A stretch of DNA of 64,000 nucleotides from Alisma plantago-aquatica (taxonomy: Eukaryota > Streptophyta > Magnoliopsida > Alismatales > Alismataceae), in contig OY856409.1 in the NCBI GenBank assembly GCA_963693085.1, positions 1,537,851,072 to 1,537,915,071 on the forward strand, read 5' to 3'. Shown here piece after piece: positions 11,349-22,409 of the stretch; positions within the stretch are counted from its first letter, which is position 1, and every line of letters starts with the position of its first letter. A program made the position numbers and the translations under genes. Under the pieces are notes generated by a model, which saw only the letters and a program-made list of their open reading frames with translations, was not told where the DNA came from and did not search any database.

Positions 11349-12230
11349 TGGTATTCCAGATCCTTGTGAGACCGGGATTTGTCCCAAGCCGTGGATTATA
11401 GATCCAATGATCGCAGATGAGTTCCCAAAATAAAAAAAATCGGGATTTATTCCCAGATAAATCATGACACATGATCATTATGCCATGAATGTCCACACTT
11501 TAGGATATTTTGTAAATTGCATAACTTGGAAACCATGCATTGTTTTCCAACCAAATTTTAAGGGTTTCTCTCTCTTGCCCCTATCTACTTACATGTCAAG
11601 TTTGAGTCCTAAATTCCAAAATAAAAGGACTATTTTATCATAGGAAAGTTACTCATTAATCAAATCCATTTAATGGTTATTTTATCTTTCCTCAAACCAT
11701 CATCTTGTTATTTTGGGACTCCTTGGACCCCAAGGAACCCTAGGGCACGAATTCCCTTCTTGGAGGATATTCCTTGCCTTCTAGAGGTTTCCAACTCTCT
11801 CTCTCTCTCTTTATTCCCCTTTTCTTTGTAATTTATTTATCTTTTGTATTTTCCTTTATTCTTTACCATTATTGAGCCCAATAGCCAGTAAGGCCCACAA
11901 AGCAACCAACAAGGCTATTGTTAACAAAATTTAATCAATTGTGGCCATCAATTCTACTTTCTAGAGATTTCTACATATTTCTCATAATTACTTTGCTTAA
12001 TATCCATTATCTTGTATCTTTTCCTTTTATTTGGACTATTCTTTTCTTCTCTTTTATATCCATTATTGGAGTAATCTAATAGTATAAATCACGAAATTCC
12101 TATCCAAAGTGATATTTGCAAAGAAATCCATCTTTTGAAGCAAAGCATAAAAGCTTTTCAATTAAGTCCATATTCACAAAATCTTTACAATTAAATTATG
12201 AAAACATATGCAAAATTTGAGGTTGTAACA
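11349..12230 (-). repeat. Gypsy-type LTR, part 2 (minus orientation)
   Basis: Continuation of the interrupted LTR. Its right end on the plus strand is GGTTGTAACA at 12230, directly followed by TCCTTCCCCT, which on the minus strand is a purine-rich AGGGGAAGGA tract. That order (pol end, purine tract, LTR start TGTTACAACC) is the standard 3' LTR boundary of plant gypsy elements, read on the minus strand. Confidence 0.6.
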
Positions 12231-14639
12231 TCCTTCCCCTCATATAGGAAATTTTTCCCTCAAAATTCTCTCAAACATACAAACAAACAGGATAAGACTT
12301 CCTCATGTCCATCAAGGCTCCCATGTGGTTTTACCCTCTCCATGGTGCCTCCCAAGAACCTTCATCATCTCATATTCTTGCATCTAAGTTCTTTCTCACC
12401 TTGGTACCTTGTACCCTCCTAGGTGACTCAGGACATTTCAACTTCTCTCAAAGATAACTGGGTTCATGACTCAGCACATGGCTTGGGTACCTCACATAGT
12501 GCTCTAGATCTGACTCGTGAAACACATCACGTTATCTTGAGGGGTAAGACTGAACATAACCATCTCCACCAATCCATCTCAAAAGGACCCATATATCAGG
12601 GCTCAACTTTCTCAGTTGTAGCTCAGAGGGGTCATATTTTCACATCGCATATTCTCCCACAGTGAACTGCATATCAGTCTTCTTTGCATCAGCACATGAC
12701 TCATATTACCCCTGGGCTTCCTCAACAATCGCATAATCAAAGCGACTTCATCTGCACACACACTGTGGTCTTTTTCTGACCTTTACGAGGTCCCTTCACC
12801 AACATTATCTTAATGAAGTGGTGATCGACACAACCTCCCTTACAGAGCTTCTTCACATCCCCATACTGGTTATGGTGGTTATCATCACATCTCTCATAGG
12901 GTAAGAACAGCCCCCAATGTATCACCCTGAATGAGCACACATGATCTCATCAAACCCTCTTGTCTGGATCATACTAACCATTATTTAGGGGTGATAAGCT
13001 GTACTCACATCGAGTTCTTCATGTATCTACTTCCACCTTATGAAAATGAATCTTTAGGTCATATTCAAGAACTTTTGAACTTGCATCCTGGTACAGTTGA
13101 ACCATCTCTCTTTTTTGTAGTTCAACAAGATCTGTCTCTTGACAATACTCCCTCTTTCTCTTAGATTATGTCATCTAAGTAACACGATCTTACCATAACC
13201 CATATTGCATCTTGACCTTCCTTTGTCCATTGGTGACTTACCACAACATCCATAGTGATGAACTCCCATTCCCTATCGAGGACTCTTTATCCTCTATATC
13301 ACTCACTGGGTTACCGGTGTTCGTCCTTCACCTCTTGGCATGCATGCGACAAGCCACATGAAACTTCATCTTAGGTATCCAAAGTACTACTAAAACATAC
13401 CATCTTAGTAGTACCATGGTGTATGGTGAACTTAAAATCATGATCTCCTTTATGTCATGATTCCTCAAGATTGATTCCTCATAAACCCTAAATCACTCTA
13501 GTCGGGGTTTCATCACCTTCTTTTCCAAAGTAGTGCATCTAAGGTTCCACAACCATCCTTTGATCGCATCAAGGCCTTGGATGGCTAACCAAACAACCAC
13601 TAACTTGATCAACCGATCTCATTACATCTGAGTGTTAGCCAAACATATCTCCTTTTTCAAACTGAGGTTAACCTAATAACCTCTTCTAGCCTCTAGCTAA
13701 ACTAGGCAGCTGCATCTCAACTAGAGCATCCATTACCACCTCACATCCTTATGTGTAAGGTAATGTTGAAGACATACACCTCCATGTATTCCACTTATCA
13801 TCTCATCTCGGACTCTAAGTATATCTTCATCAAGTAAACTCAGAGCTCACTCTATAGTTCATAAGTTTCACATAGCTCATGATAAAATCATCTTCATAAG
13901 ATGACTACCTTAGTACTCTTGGTGTCTGTACAACATCCGCACATCTTACACTCCACAAGGGTATGTTATTATCTCCATCCTCATGTATCATAGCAATGTT
14001 TCCACTCACATTATAATTATCCTTGGTGTATGGCATGTGTACTGTTCTATCTCTCACTCCCAAACAAGAGGAAATAAGCATTTGGTTGTATCCAAATACA
14101 GAGTTCTTCCCATTCCAAGAGTAGAGATGGTACATCCCACATTTCCAGTACACCTACAAATCTAAACTGAAATGTGCCTCACATGCATCTACATCATGAA
14201 CATCTCAATATCTAGGTTACTTCCATGAAAAACTGGTCTCGAACCCACTTGGTTCCACAAACCATCCTTGGCCATCTCCTCTAGGTCTGTAGGGTGCCGA
14301 CACTTTTTGGGTCATCCCTCTTCCCTTATGCATCAGAGAGTGCCCTCTTCATCTGCCCTTTGGGTCCCATGAGTTCATGAAGATGATCAATCTCCTAACC
14401 CATGGCCCTCAGACAATGATAGTTGTTACCTCCCGACCCTATGGTCATGTGCAACTAGAGAATTAGGTAACTCCTACTTCCATCGGTCTTATCCCTACCT
14501 GACCCTAGGATAGACTTAGGATTATAACATTCTACATGTCCAACTTAGAACCTTACCCAAGTCTCCATCATCTCTCCCAACATTCTTGGTTTGACTTACA
14601 TCCTTTCATAGGGGTCATGGCGACCTATCTACCTCGGTT
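12231..14639 (-). pseudogene. Decayed Ty3/gypsy pol (RNase H end, integrase, chromodomain end)
   Basis: Read on the minus strand, scattered frames match the end of a plant gypsy polyprotein. From about 13740 comes an RNase H-connection remnant (VVMDAL), near 13400-13430 a zinc-binding remnant (TTKMV, then HVACRMHAKR), near 13270 an integrase core with WEFITMDVVV and GQDAIWVMV (first catalytic Asp), near 13000 ELDVSTAYHP, and at 12240-12380 a chromodomain-like end with RHHGEGKTTWEP and ENFEGKISYMRG before the purine tract. Stops and frameshifts are frequent. Reverse transcriptase, protease and gag are missing because the element ends abruptly near 14640 at the Copia A leader. Confidence 0.7.
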
Positions 14640-15424
14640 AGGTTCCATGGAGGGCGGGGAGGATGGGCCAAACTGATCGCTTGGTGGACCCGACCAATCA
14701 GCTAGATGAGCCAGTAGATGGTGGACAGAAGAACCAGATGACTGGTGAGATGACCGAATAGTTGGCCAAGAGGTAAGACAATCAGTTCAAGGGTTGAACC
14801 GATCAACCTGGATTGGCACACACATATCTTCATCAACAATAGGTTTATGCATGTGATGTAGATCTATATGTAGTAATTCCTTGTGGCTCCAAGGAATTAC
14901 ATTAGGCTGGCCATAACTATCATTTTCATTTATTGCATATTTTCATTGTGGGAAATAACATGTATATGATATGCACTATATATGGTGATTGGATAAAGTA
15001 TATGTACTATAAAAAACACCCTCAAATAAAATATCTGTCTTAGATGCTATCCAAAGGCAAAACACATAAAAATCTTGGTCGACTAAGCGTAGGTTATGCC
15101 TTCACATGGTGTGTCGTATATCTCATGGAAGTGTGATAGTAATAAGGTAGGTTTCACCTCTACGGGGTGTACAATTATTGTGTCTGCTTTTGGGTCAGGC
15201 TTGAATGGTGATTCTTAGAGCATCTGGAAGCAGAGGCATGCAGATGATTATGTCAAGGGGTTGTGCATATTATCTATCAAGAATTGTGTATGATGCAATC
15301 AATGAGAGTTTCCTACCTTGATGGTTGACTGTGTTTTGTGGTGTTGATTGGGCCACAGTCGAATTATTTTGGATCTGTCCCACTAAAATATTGTATGCTG
15401 CAATATTTTGAATTTATATTGATG
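14640..15424 (+). other. Copia A leader, 5' of the CACTA insertion
   Basis: Non-coding leader aligned with 39940-40780 of Copia B. Shared landmarks are the cluster of GACCAATCAG/AACCGATCAA-type motifs at 14650-14810, GTAGTAATTCC with AAGGAATTAC at 14873-14905, and TCTTAGATGCT near 15047. The TSD trinucleotide ATG of the CACTA insertion is at 15422-15424. The leader resumes at 22410. Confidence 0.65.
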
Positions 15425-15437
15425 CACTAGTACATAA
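15425..15437. repeat. CACTA left terminal inverted repeat
   Basis: CACTAGTACATAA at the left end, beginning right after target duplication ATG. Confidence 0.85.
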
Positions 15438-15439
15438 CC

Positions 15440-15980
15440 GGCCTTTAATGTCGGTTATTTAATCCCTTTAGTGTCAGTTTTTAAGCAACACCTATGTGGG
15501 AGCCGCTAAAAGCCCAACCGTTACGCATCGGTTCTCAAACCGACGCCACAACCCTTCGCGCGCCACCGAAAACGCGCCAGCAGGGGGTATAGGCGTCATT
15601 TATTAGCTTAGAAAATGACGCCATATACCTTCGCACCACAGAAAGGGCACTATCAGTGTCATTTTATTAGTGATAACCAACACCATCTCACCCGCTGCCA
15701 TGGCCGTGCTGACCAGCACGGTCGTGGTGTCTGGCCTCTAGGGAAATCGACGTCAGTTACTAGTAGGGCAACCGACACTGTTACCATATGTCGTCAGTTT
15801 TATACAAATATCCGATGCCTATTTTATGTTTGGTCTGCTACCACGACCGTGCTGGCCAGCATGGCAATGGTGTTTGGCCTCATTAAGGAAATCGACGTTG
15901 GCTACTAGTATGGTAACCGACACTATAACCATATGTCGTCGGTTTTATAAAAATAACTGACACCTATTTTATGTTTTTTT
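15440..15980. repeat. CACTA left subterminal repeats with 143-bp duplication
   Basis: Multiple copies of a GTCGGTT/AACCGAC motif occur. A segment near 15697-15835 is repeated at 15840-15978 with a period of 143 bp, each copy holding an inverted GACCGTGCTGG-like palindrome and the block ACCATATGTCGTC. The right subterminal region (21870-22380) carries the same motif, mostly in inverted orientation. Confidence 0.75.
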
Positions 15981-16347
15981 TCTATCAGTCTGCAGACCTG
16001 CTGTGGCTGGTCGCAGGATGAGAAACCTACAGTTCAGTTATGAACTGCTGGTTTTACGACATCCATTGATATCAGCCAACAATAGGCCACAAACCTGCAA
16101 AATTAACATGATGGACAATATTATATATATGTGATTCACACTTATGTATAAGAAAATTTAATTCATATTATTTTTTCATCACACACATGTAGAAACCAGT
16201 AGCAACCTGCAATTCCATTTATTTCATCTCTTTTCACATTTAGACACATGTAGAAACATTCATGTATTGATGATTTTCACACACATGACAATTTATAAAA
16301 ATTCATTCACGTTCACACAAAATTAATTATGAGAACAAAGTTATTCT

Positions 16348-19300
16348 TTATTCATCATTATCATCATTGTCAGCAAAATCATATTGAAAAATTCCCACTC
16401 TTTGCAGGGCTTTTGCCCAATCTTCTCTTACAGCATCTAACTCATCTCTTGTATAGGGAGCATGTACATCGAAATGCTTTGCACCTGTGTTGAAGTCCTC
16501 AGTTTTAAAGACCTACAAAGAGAATGATATACATACATAATTATAATAATATATAATAAGATTCATATATTTCATATTATCTAACGAGACTATGTATAAT
16601 ACCGGTTGTATGTTATCGATTTCCAATACGATATGTTTGATGATTAGGTCCATAAATCGCATCACATAGTAGGCACATGCCCAGCCGTTGTCTTGTGTAG
16701 CACGCTATAAATTGAAACATACAAATATTCAAAAATAGAAATAAGCACAGTTCACATAAATAATATATACATTGGAGTCAGGAAATTACTTTCACATTCT
16801 CCCATATGAGTGTCAGATTTTTTTTCCTGGGGACCTTTCGTCCAGATTTTTTGTACTCTTGTAAAGCCCAATGTAACACATTAAATTACATAATTAAATA
16901 GTAATGCAGTAACATATGTTAATAGATATAAAAACATAAAATATTTCTCACGAGAATAATGGCCTTTTAATTGCATGACCATATAATACATCCAACTCAC
17001 TCCCCACGGGATCTAGATAATAGATGGTGAATGTCTTGGGGAAAATAACTAATAACTCCCAATGCTTAGCACTACAGGTAAGAAAGTAGAAAATTAATAA
17101 CTCAATATCCGCAATAAAAATGTAATTTGTTTAAGTCCAAATTACAAGCAAAGTAAACTTACTTGACATTGAATGAAGCTATTATCACCGTCTTATTATT
17201 TTTACCAAAATATTCAAAAGCATCACAGCAGTATGAAGTAACTGAAGAAGGGTCTATATCTACAAGACTAATCAAAGATGGAACCAAAATCCCACATGGG
17301 AAAACCCAAAATCTGTACATGTCTTGTATAAGTGGCTGCAAAACATGTATTATGTATGCATTAATATATAAAAAACCAGATTGCCGTATATAAAATAAGG
17401 TATATGGATGTATAAACCAGATTGCCGTATGCATTAATCTCACCATATCCACAGCTCTATCATGGATGTGTTCAACCATTCATAACTAAACAACTCCAAA
17501 ATATCTTGTATAAATATGTTGTTTCTGAATGTTTGACCTGCATTAACACGTATCCAGAACTTCTATTACATATGCACTAATACGTATGCTAAACTTGTAT
17601 AAATAGATTGTTATCGTATGATTTACCTGCAGCATTCTCCAGAATAGTAACATTTATAGGGCAAATTGGATTATGTTTTCCGATCCATACTGCCGCACTC
17701 CTACAATTAGGACCTATCGAGGCGTGTAGGTCCCCTGGAAGCCAACTTGGTAGTCGAGGAGGTGGAGGCCAAGATGTAGCGGGTCTCGTCTTTTTGACAT
17801 GTATATATAATTTCATATCAATTGACTCATATATATACACACTAACAAAGTAAAGTAATGAAAATTTATCATACAATATCAGTATAGAGGACATCCGCTT
17901 CGGGCCACAGTATCACTCCGCCTACTGCCTCACCAAGTGTTTCAACATCTGGGTGTGCATGAGGCAGTGCAAGATTCGTCCAGCCAATGGGTATATGTAT
18001 CGGGCTCACACGTACCATGCCATATGGTACTAGACTCCCATGAAACATGCACCCTTTAAGGGGTGGGTAAGCCGATGCATCTGCAATGATATATCCTTCA
18101 CTTTGTAGTTGGCATGGCTTCAACCCCTACAAATTTACGTAAAGAATGTTATATGCATATATACACAAACATATGATCATCTTGAACATACTAGCTATTA
18201 TATATGCCATAAAAATACTTACAGAGGGCGTTCTAGGTTGTGGGTCTATAGGATCACTCCCAACCTCTGCAGTACGAGCAGTAGGAGAAGAGAGGTTCGC
18301 CACAAGTTTTGTCTGAGTGGCAGTCTGAGACGCCTGCCACTTTTTAAATGCTTCCTGGAGTCTTTTGTTAACTACTTCCTCGACTCTCCTATCAATGAAG
18401 GAATCTACCTATACATGGATAAAAGAAAATGCTAGTTTGTGATTATTGAATTCCCTTTCGCAGTAACATTCTAAAATAAGAATAAGTTACCTCAGCTTGT
18501 GAAAGTCCCGCTTTTGGTACAGGTTTGCGCTGGGATGGCCCAAAGAATGCTTTGATGCCCACACCAACGGCTGCAACCCTTACACGTCCAGGATGCTCTG
18601 GGTTACCCAGAGCAACTGTCAGTTCATCCCTTGTGCCCTGAGGGATGAACTTGCCTTCCTTCCTCTGCTCGTGCAACTCCCGCTAATCACCATCAACAAA
18701 AATTCATAAGTAAACATAATAATAATCAATATCAATAGATTGCTCTAAGAGTTGATTTTTATCATTTTTGCAGCTGCCTCAACGGTTGCAGGATTCAGTA
18801 TATCTCCCTTCTTGTTTTGCCTCCCAGCTATCCACATAACATGACGAGGCATAAGTGCGGGAGCAGCAGTAGAGGACTCTGCAGTCTCCTGAGTAGTAGT
18901 AGGCTGAGTAGACTCAGCCTGTAGTCTTTGGCGAATGCCTACATATCCTCTTGGACCCATTGTGTGGTCGTGCACATTCAGTGCATGCCTTGCTCATTGA
19001 GCATCGTTGATAGCCTAGTTAGTTAGCACATTGATTTGGTTAGTAACACTAAAGGTTAATCTTGAATAGGTAACAAGTTAGTTACCTTGAATTCATCTGT
19101 TTTTCTTTGGGTAACAAACTCCTCCTATTCTTTGAGGTCCAAGTAGTTCCATTGCTATGTGGCTTCCTTCTTCCTATATTTATTTTTCAAAGAGAATACA
19201 AAAAAAAATATTAGTGTAGAGTTAGTGAAATACTTATCAATGTCTAGAATTGGAATCAATCAAGAACCTATTCTCAGCATCGCGTATGTAATCTCGGGTG

Positions 19301-20189
19301 AGATTGGTCCTATAGTTCCTTAGGACCCTCCCACAATGTTGCATCACACATTTACGATGCAGCTTTTCATCCAGATCAAATATGCTCTACAAATTAAATA
19401 GAATTTCTATAAACTAGTATCCTAAAAATTAGTAATCTACACAAATAGAATTATAAATAATAATAACTCTCACATAGTTCCTTCCATATGTGATCTTTCT
19501 TCCCCTTAGGAACTCTATGACATGATTATAGGATAGGACTGCAAATGGCTTCCAGTAAGAACCCCAAGATATGAAACAAATGAGTTGCGGTTCACTCCAT
19601 ATGGATTTCCTGCCTGATCGAAATCCACAGCCAATTTGGGTCCATTGCCCCTTTGCTGTATTAACTTGTTAATCATTGTGATGCCCCTCACTTTCTCAAT
19701 TTTCTTTTGCTACTCATCGAGTGCTATAATTTCTTCAGGGGGTACATCACCAACCTAAAATTAGATAAAAAAAACACACTTACATAATATAATTATAAAT
19801 GAACATATAGATAGAAACCTCAGGGATATATTCTTAAAACTTACATTGTCAGGCGGTGCAAGCACGTCCTCGCCCTCATGGTGATCATCAACAAGGTCCT
19901 GATCATTCATCTGAAAGTTCACATTCAAATTATAAATTTCACATTGTAAAGTAACACTAATTGTAAAGTTCACATTGTAAAGTACACATTCACATAGTAA
20001 AGTAATTCACATTGTAAAGTCCACATTCACATTGTAAAGTTCACATTCACACTGTAAAGTTCACATTGGACAGTAGAACCTATCTCTAGGTTGTTTCCTA
20101 TGTTCCTCAGCAAATCTAATAAACTGGTCAAGACCAGATATAAACTCTAGGGTGCAGCGATTGCGAATGGACATCCATGAGCTATCCAT
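16348..20189 (-). pseudogene. CACTA TNP1-like protein with ULP1 cysteine protease domain
   Basis: I can trace about 15 minus-strand exons, most with GT-AG borders. Exon 1 (ATG 20189) encodes MDSSWMSIRNRC, the transposase-associated domain start. Later exons (about 19754-19472, 19386-19268, 19173-19086, 19014-18755, 18682-18491) match plant Ptta/En-Spm TNP1-like proteins: GNPYGVN..FVSYLGVLTGSHL, HTMGPRGYVG and LGNPEHPGRVR. 18408-18223 is a helical linker. 18126-17875 resembles DUF8039 (YPPLKGCMFHG, TLGEAVGGVILW). The last exons form a C48/ULP1 peptidase: His in HWELLVIFP and Asp in YYLDP (17071-16952), then Gln and Cys in QDNGWACAYYV (16704-16603); the gene ends at TAA 16348. All four protease residues are present. 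Stops in the exons near 19720, 19160, 19105 and 19000, plus a frameshift near 19500, break the reading frame. Confidence 0.8.
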
Positions 20190-20280
20190 TCTATGATCAA
20201 AGAGAAAAAAAGCTATATATTACAATAAGATTAGGGTCTAGGGTTAATAGATTAGAGTTTATGCATGGTTAAAACTTTAA

Positions 20281-20323
20281 GCCAACAAATACATGTGCTG
20301 TCATTCTTATATATAATAAATGT
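20281..20323. repeat. Direct repeat, left copy, flanking a foldback
   Basis: The block starting GCCAACAAAT and ending ATAATAAATGT is repeated almost exactly at 20597-20639. The two copies bracket the foldback at 20343-20529. They are too long for an ordinary target duplication, so may reflect a local duplication. Confidence 0.7.
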
Positions 20324-20342
20324 GTACCACCTATCCCATTAT

Positions 20343-20529
20343 TGAACACCTAATCTCACTAGTAAGTGTATAATGTGTATTGGGTTTTCAAGAAAATTTC
20401 GGCAACATTTCCCCGCTGTTCTCTAAGTACATATGTACTTAGAGAACAAACGGGGAAATGCTACCAAAATTTTCTTGAAAACCCAATACACATTATACAC
20501 TTACATCCTATGTGAGATTAGGTGTTCAA
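20343..20529. repeat. 187-bp foldback (long palindrome)
   Basis: The two arms are near-perfect inverted copies: the left arm starts TGAACACCTAATCTCA, the right arm ends with its complement TGAGATTAGGTGTTCA near 20512-20527. The centre is the perfect palindrome GTACATATGTAC at 20428-20439. There is almost no loop. It lies upstream of the likely start codon of the CACTA minus-strand gene. It looks like a foldback MITE or a hairpin-forming regulatory sequence; no terminal motif identifies a family. Confidence 0.8.
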
Positions 20530-20552
20530 GAACAGTCCCAAACTGGGGACTA

Positions 20553-20585
20553 TCCAAGATTTACTCCTAATGAGTAAATCTTGGA
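20553..20585. repeat. Short perfect hairpin
   Basis: TCCAAGATTTACTC and its exact complement GAGTAAATCTTGGA are separated by five bases. It sits between the 187-bp foldback and the right direct repeat copy, so may belong to the same inserted unit. Confidence 0.7.
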
Positions 20586-20596
20586 CGGGTTTCTAG

Positions 20597-20639
20597 GCCA
20601 ACAAATTCATGTGTTGTCATTCTTATATATAATAAATGT
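20597..20639. repeat. Direct repeat, right copy
   Basis: Second copy of the block at 20281-20323, differing at about three positions. Confidence 0.7.
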
Positions 20640-21389
20640 TTATAAACTACAGGCAACATGGTTAATCCTAATCTATAGAGCATTATTAAATAATAAATCA
20701 AGAAATAAGTAGTTTCAAACATGCAATAATTCACAATGCAATGTTATAAACTACATGCAACATGGTTAATCCCCACACTCTAGTAGACAGACTAACCTTA
20801 GATATAGTGATGTATAAGAGATTAAGAAAAAAAATTCTTAGGTAAGAGTAAGATGAAACTCACTCAACATGTATCCACAATTATCATCAAATATAGGACA
20901 AAAAGGTAGATTAGAACCCTAATTTAATCAAACATGTATAAAAATTACCCTAATAACAAAAAGTCTAGGAATCTTTACTAGACATTATATATATAGCCCT
21001 AATCATCATATTTAACATACTACGTTATTAATAACCCTATTTCCGCATGTACATCATTATCAACTTTAAAACCCTATAAGTCATTGAAATCATTCTAATT
21101 CAATTTAAGATGTTGGGATCGCATAATTATATACTGACATCATAATAAATAAAAGAATCATAATTAACATGATTAACAACATGCTCATCAAACTAGGGTT
21201 TTCTTGAATATCATCTAATATTCGTGTACTAACTATACCTTTGTAACAAGAAGAATAATAGAGCTTAAGTATATTTTATTCACAATCTATGCATTTTTCT
21301 GATCAAAACCATATACAACATGGTAATATTAATGTGAATCAAAGCATTTTTATTCACAATCTACGCATTTCCTACATTATTCGAGCAGG

Positions 21390-21830
21390 AGCAGGGTACC
21401 TGCTTGAGGGCGGAGGAAAAAGAGGAGGAAGAAGAGAAGGAGCAGGGTACCTTTGTGGAGGCATTGGGCACGCAGGAGCAGTGGTCGGAGCTGAGCAGTA
21501 ACCTGGAGAGCAGGGAGCAAAGCACTAGGAGCCGCGGCCAGCCTGGAGAGCAGCGGTCGGAGAACTGGCAGTGCCTGGCGGAAGCAGAGGCGGCGGAAGC
21601 AGAAGCTAGCAGAGGTGTGGCGGAAGAGGAGCGGCGACTAGAGGTGGCGAGTGGTGGCGGTGTCAGCGACCAAAGCGCGCACCAGCAAACGGCATTGGAG
21701 GTGGAGGCGGAGGCAGAGTAGCAGCGAGCGGCGGTGGAGCAGAGGAATCGTCGGATCAGCAAACCCTCAGCGGAAATGAATGAAACAGAAAGGGAAGAGT
21801 CTGCCTCGCGCGGGTGCTCTGTTAAGTTAA
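21390..21830 (-). promoter_or_regulatory. CACTA GC-rich leader/promoter region
   Basis: A purine-rich (plus strand) and G+C-rich island inside an AT-rich element, pyrimidine-rich on the coding (minus) strand. It lies between the right TIR and the first exon of the minus-strand gene, where a promoter and 5' leader are expected. Open frames on both strands (for example 21361-21762 minus, serine and alanine rich) reflect this composition and are not called as genes. Confidence 0.4.
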
Positions 21831-22396
21831 CAATAGGTGTTGATTATTAACAAAAACCAACAATAGAAACTATCGGAGTCGGTTAGCAACAAAAAACTGA
21901 CACTATTATTCAATTATAGGTGTCGGTTCCAAACATAAAAATTGACATCTATATTTATATGCTGACAAAAATAAATGTTCTCGAATTAAGACCATAGTCG
22001 TCGGTTTCCTTATAAAAACCGACACTAAAGGGAGGTGAAAATTTTTGCGGTTATGCGTGTAAAAACACAATGGCGTCAGTTATTGTAACACAATCGACGA
22101 TAAAAATTGGTCAAATTTCTGTCTTGCAGAAAACCTTTAATCGTCGGTTTCTTTTTTTAAAACCGACGATGTATGTTAATTTTTGGAGGTAATTTTTTTC
22201 ACTGGAAATTTTGGATTTGGCGGTTACTTTTAGATGTCGATTTGTTATTAAGGAACCGACACTGAATAAAAGTGATACACGTGTCTGATCACCCTTCACA
22301 GATTGATGTCAGTTTATTTTATAAACCGACGCGGTATTGTTTTGGTGTCGGCGTATTATTACAACCGACACCTTTAAAAGTGACGTTATAAGACAT

Positions 22397-22409
22397 TTAT
22401 ATAGTAGTG
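22397..22409. repeat. CACTA right terminal inverted repeat
   Basis: TTATATAGTAGTG ends the element; the complement is CACTACTATATAA. It is followed by target duplication ATG at 22410-22412. Confidence 0.85.

Larger units (their letters stand above)
15425..22409 (-). mobile_element. CACTA (En/Spm) DNA transposon, 6.99 kb
   Basis: The left end is CACTAGTACATAA and the inverted right end CACTACTATATAA (11 of 13), with the 3-bp duplication ATG at 15422-15424 and 22410-22412. Comparison with the uninterrupted Copia B leader near 40780-40800 shows the pre-insertion site. Subterminal regions are full of short inverted and direct copies of a GTCGGTTTT/ACCGACAC motif, a CACTA hallmark. One long multi-exon minus-strand gene is visible; no Transposase_21-type TNPD catalytic gene is seen, so the copy appears dependent on another for transposition. 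Confidence 0.9.

Noticed and set aside
12198..13164. Plus-strand ORFs at 12198-12422, 12423-12665 and 12931-13164
   Set aside because: They are antisense to recognisable minus-strand gypsy integrase and chromodomain remnants.
21361..21762. Overlapping 105- and 133-codon ORFs on both strands
   Set aside because: Low-complexity Glu/Ala or Ser-rich translations of a GC-rich leader island.
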